A stretch of DNA of 64,000 bases from Lachnoanaerobaculum orale (GTDB lineage Bacteria; Bacillota; Clostridia; Lachnospirales; Lachnospiraceae), in contig NZ_RRCM01000001.1 of assembly GCF_003862485.1 (NCBI RefSeq), positions 1,195,241 through 1,259,240 on the forward strand, written 5' to 3'. The translations under genes and the position numbers were made by a program. Shown here piece by piece: positions 60,902 to 64,000 of the stretch; the stretch's first letter is position 1, and each line of letters opens with the position of its first letter. The notes under the pieces were generated by a model. It saw only the letters and a program-made list of their open reading frames with translations. It ran no database searches and was not told the origin of the DNA.

Positions 60902-62433
60902 TCTTTCATCCTTGGTATTTTAAAACCAAACTCCACTCCGTCAGATTTGTTGACTACTTTTACCGCTCCGCCATGAGCTTCTACTATAGCCTTTACTATA
61001 GAAAGTCCTATACCGCTGCCACCATAGCTTCTTGAGTGTGCCTTGTCCACCTTAAAAAACTTCTCCCATACATTGGCCAAATCTTTTTCAGGTATTTGAT
61101 TGCCTGTATTGTATACACTAAAATATACATTGCTTTCATCTTCAGATACATCTATTTTGATAGTACCGTTATCGTTAACGTGATGAATGGCATTGCTTAT
61201 ATAGTTTGTTACAACCTCCTCTATCTTAAACTCGTCGGCATATAAAAATACATCCTTTGAATTATCAAAATCAACTTTCACATTTTTTTCACCGATAAGA
61301 ATAGATATGGAACTTAAAACACCCTCTGTCAGTGAGGTCATATTGAAGTTTTCTTTATGTAATATACTGTTTCCGGACTCAAGAGATGATAGTGTTAAAA
61401 GCTGCTTTACCATCTTGTTCATCTTCTCACTCTCATCCATAATGACTTCGGTATAGTACTTTCTGCTCTCTTCATCCTCACAAAGTCCCTCATTAAGCCC
61501 TTCCGCATATCCTTGTATCAGTGCAATAGGCGTCTTTAACTCATGTGATACATTGGCTATAAAGTCTTTTCGCATCTCATCAATGGCTTCTTTTCTCTTT
61601 ATATCCTCTTTCAGTACCTCATTGGCTTCCTGAAGTTTGCTTATTGCTTTTTTCAGTCTGTCTGACATATAGTTCATATTTTGACCGAGAGTTTGTATTT
61701 CATCGCTTCTCTTACCATCATATCTGGCGGTAAAGTCAAGCTTTCCCATCTTATTTGAGATTTCCGCCAGTTGAAGGATAGGGCTTGTAATCATCTTTGT
61801 GATAAGGAAGGTGATTATTACCGTTATAATAAATCCTATTATTGCAACATATATAAGAAACTTGTTTGAGATATTCACACTCTCTTTAAGTCCCGCTACC
61901 GGTGTGGACATTATAACAATGGTCTGATTGTCACTGCAATATCCGAAACCTTCTATAAAAGAACTGTTTTTTTGTGTATTGTGAAGTATTATGGTATAGT
62001 TGTCACTTTTATACAGTATATCTTTCTTTTTAATGTTTTTATTACCTATAAAGCCTTCCTGTATCCTGTCAAGGAACATATCCCCCTCTCGTTGAGAAGA
62101 GTATATCGCCTTATTCGTCATTGAATCCACCAAAGCGATAGTTATATTGTGTTTGTTTGAATAATCCAATATAATATTTGATACCCTCTCATTGACAACA
62201 GACTCGCTGTCTTCACTTTCTCCGATAACAGTCTGTCCGTCTTCTGAAAGCTTTTTTACTTCATTATCCAGTTTAAGATATGCTTCATGTATTTCACTGA
62301 CCTTTTCATTCTGATAATACCAGGTCAGACCGAAATTATTTAAAATTCCGATAGACAAAAGCAGTATGGAAATAAGGAGCAGTATTATAAGAGTTATCTT
62401 CACACGCAGTGAATGACTGAATTTTTTAATCAT
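60898..62433 (-). CDS. sensor histidine kinase coupled to cbiD
   Basis: The 511-residue membrane kinase has a first helix (about 12-34), an external domain of about 155 residues, a second helix (about 190-212), HAMP (about 212-265), H-box NVSHELKTPIALIQGY near 297, an N-box (VTNYISNAIHH) and G-boxes (GSGIGLSIVKAI). The Lys-Ala-His-Ser-Arg-Ser-Tyr stretch marks a WalK/PhoR-like type. No response regulator lies next to it. AAGGGA before its ATG overlaps the uvrD stop. Confidence 0.95.
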   Translation of the reverse strand: MIKKFSHSLRVKITLIILLLISILLLSIGILNNFGLTWYYQNEKVSEIHEAYLKLDNEVKKLSEDGQTVIGESEDSESVVNERVSNIILDYSNKHNITIALVDSMTNKAIYSSQREGDMFLDRIQEGFIGNKNIKKKDILYKSDNYTIILHNTQKNSSFIEGFGYCSDNQTIVIMSTPVAGLKESVNISNKFLIYVAIIGFIITVIITFLITKMITSPILQLAEISNKMGKLDFTARYDGKRSDEIQTLGQNMNYMSDRLKKAISKLQEANEVLKEDIKRKEAIDEMRKDFIANVSHELKTPIALIQGYAEGLNEGLCEDEESRKYYTEVIMDESEKMNKMVKQLLTLSSLESGNSILHKENFNMTSLTEGVLSSISILIGEKNVKVDFDNSKDVFLYADEFKIEEVVTNYISNAIHHVNDNGTIKIDVSEDESNVYFSVYNTGNQIPEKDLANVWEKFFKVDKAHSRSYGGSGIGLSIVKAIVEAHGGAVKVVNKSDGVEFGFKIPRMKE

Positions 62434-62442
62434 ATATATCCC

Positions 62443-64000
62443 TTACTTAGATTTGGAGGAAAGCTCTATGACAAAGTCGGATTTGCCGATAGATTTTCCG
62501 AAATTTTCCACGCAATAACATATGAAGAGCTTTTTTCTTGCTCTTGTCATTGCAACATAAAACATTCTTCTTTCTTCTTCAATCTCGTCAACCCCCTTCG
62601 CCTTCTTATAAGGTACACTGCCCTCGTTCACATCAATTATATAGACTATATCAAACTCAAGACCCTTTGATGAATGAAAAGTCATAAGTCTTACACCTTT
62701 ATCGTTTTCATTTGACTTCTTTCTTGCCTCTATAAGCTCATCTTTGTACTCATCCATATGTACAAACCAGTCATTAAAGGTGTTATACTCTGCGGCGCTG
62801 TTTTCAAGATCGCCAAGTATACTGTAGCAGTCATCACTTTCAACGCCGTTCATATCACAGTACTCCTCTATATATTCATCATAGCCGACCACATTTCTTA
62901 TATATCTTAGGGCTGTAGCAGGTTTAAGATTCTTTATAGTCCTTAAATGCTCTCTAAGTTCCACTATTCTTTTTATCATATAACTTTTATCATCGTAATA
63001 GTCAAAAAGTGTCTCTATATTTGCTCTTGAAGAGGAAAGCGAATCTCTGCTTATATACCTGTTAGGCTTGTTGGAGATGCGAAGTAAATCACTTTTATCT
63101 CCTGTTTTCATGGCAAGCTTTATATATGAGATAATATCCTTTGCTACCCAGTGGTCAAACAGATTCGGTATGGCATCTCTTATAGTAAAAGGAATATTGT
63201 TTCTCATAAGTCTTTCTATCAAAAGTCTCGGTGAAAGGTTGGTTCGATAAAGTACGGCTATACTGTTTATATCCTGACCGGATTTTATATAATCCTTAAT
63301 ATCCTTTATTATAGAGTTTACCTCAAGGAAAGGATTTTTAAACTCTATCAAGGATACAGGCGCACCGTCTCCGTTCTTTGCCTTAAAGTTTTTTGGAAAT
63401 CTCTTACTGTTAAATGATATAAGCTTGGTTGAAGCATTCACTATCTGTGTGCTTGATCTGAAATTTATATCAAGAAACACCTTTTTTACATTTCTGAAAT
63501 CTCTTTCAAAACCGAGCATTATCTCAGGTCTTGCCCCTCTGAATCTATAGATGGACTGGTCGTCATCTCCTACTACTGTAATATTTTGTTTCTCACCTGC
63601 CATCAGCTTTATTATATTGTATTGTAAGAAGTTGATATCCTGAAACTCATCTACCAGTATGTAGCGATATCTGTTTTGAACGGCCTTTAAAATATCACTC
63701 CTCTCACTTAAAAGTTCATAGGTAAGTGAGAGCATATCTTCAAAGTCAAGCTTTCCTCTTGCCTCAAGTTCACTTTCATAATCTATGTAGATTTTTTTGA
63801 ATGTGTCACTTGATATACTGTTTGAGTAGTAGTTTTTTATACTGATATTGTCCTGTTTTACAAGCGCTATCTCATTTAACAGATTGCCGGCAAGTGTATT
63901 TATATCCTCATTTTCTATGGCGTTTCTTTTTATAAGTTCTTTAATAAGAGTGTACCTTAACTCATCTGAGGCTATCTGCTCGGAGCTGAATCCGTAAGCC
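62443..64000 (-). CDS. UvrD/PcrA-type DNA helicase, partial (N-terminus beyond the window)
   Basis: About 519 residues are visible, open to the right edge. The frame continues upstream of the Met at 63735 as LDFEDMLSLTYELL and farther with no stop to 64000, so 63735 is not the start. Motif II DEFQDIN, motif III GDDDQSIYRFRGA, motif IV DINFRSS, motif V LMTFHSSKGLEFD and motif VI EERRMFYVAMTRA show a superfamily 1 3'-5' helicase. Motif I lies outside. The kinase gene starts nine bases after its stop. Confidence 0.92.
   Translation of the reverse strand, partial: AYGFSSEQIASDELRYTLIKELIKRNAIENEDINTLAGNLLNEIALVKQDNISIKNYYSNSISSDTFKKIYIDYESELEARGKLDFEDMLSLTYELLSERSDILKAVQNRYRYILVDEFQDINFLQYNIIKLMAGEKQNITVVGDDDQSIYRFRGARPEIMLGFERDFRNVKKVFLDINFRSSTQIVNASTKLISFNSKRFPKNFKAKNGDGAPVSLIEFKNPFLEVNSIIKDIKDYIKSGQDINSIAVLYRTNLSPRLLIERLMRNNIPFTIRDAIPNLFDHWVAKDIISYIKLAMKTGDKSDLLRISNKPNRYISRDSLSSSRANIETLFDYYDDKSYMIKRIVELREHLRTIKNLKPATALRYIRNVVGYDEYIEEYCDMNGVESDDCYSILGDLENSAAEYNTFNDWFVHMDEYKDELIEARKKSNENDKGVRLMTFHSSKGLEFDIVYIIDVNEGSVPYKKAKGVDEIEEERRMFYVAMTRARKKLFICYCVENFGKSIGKSDFVIELSSKSK

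Overview
This window is a stretch of low-GC chromosome from an anaerobic Firmicute, most likely a member of the Lachnospiraceae. The inference rests on AT-rich third positions, strong AGGAGG-type ribosome binding sites, the mcsA-mcsB-clpC block, Rex, a stand-alone AICAR transformylase beside an archaeal-type IMP cyclohydrolase, DUF4250, and the anaerobic (cbi) route to cobalamin. No rRNA, tRNA, CRISPR array or prophage was seen.

Left part (1-13.2 kb, + strand). The window opens with a nearly complete IS1182-family insertion sequence whose transposase is cut by one in-frame stop. Next come a small membrane protein, rpsO with a structured leader, pnp preceded by a long hairpin, and mgtE. A small alarmone synthetase (RelQ-like) sits in one operon with an OmpR-type two-component pair. 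A DUF421 membrane protein is followed by the C-terminal remnant of a TraX-like gene. Then come the L10-leader/rplJ/rplL unit, pyrC and a HIT protein.

Middle part (13.2-39.3 kb). A 586-base intergenic region precedes a GntR/YtrA-type regulator that occupies the position ctsR has in Bacillus, in front of mcsA-mcsB-clpC. A MacB-like ABC exporter operon (ATPase, large secreted and anchored accessory protein, permease) runs directly into two purine genes that together replace bifunctional PurH. galE, a YifB/ComM ATPase, dprA and topA follow. A minus-strand ABC-F protein with a coupled small membrane protein diverges from rex. Rex has a consensus promoter with a Rex-like operator at the expected transcription start. 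acpS, nnrD, alr, a CorC/HlyC-like CBS protein, a MATE transporter, yebC and a DUF4250 gene complete this part.

Right part (39.3-64 kb, - strand). After a secreted CAP-domain protein with cell-wall-binding repeats, almost everything serves cobalamin. One operon holds cbiA-cobT-cobU-cobS-cbiB-cbiF-cobD-cbiP-cbiC. A cobalt transporter is ordered cbiQ-cbiO-cbiM-cbiN and lies behind a clear cobalamin riboswitch with a terminator platform. A second biosynthetic run, cbiD-cbiL-cbiH-cbiJ-cbiET, is coupled to an upstream sensor histidine kinase and a UvrD-type helicase that runs off the window, and ends with a TPR protein and a DUF1275 (YoaK) membrane protein. Together these cover most steps from precorrin-2 to cobalamin. 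CbiG, a cobaltochelatase (CbiK/CbiX) and the corrinoid adenosyltransferase are not in the window. A promoter-equipped RelB/DinJ-type antitoxin without a toxin and an acidic unknown protein sit between the cbiA operon and the transporter.
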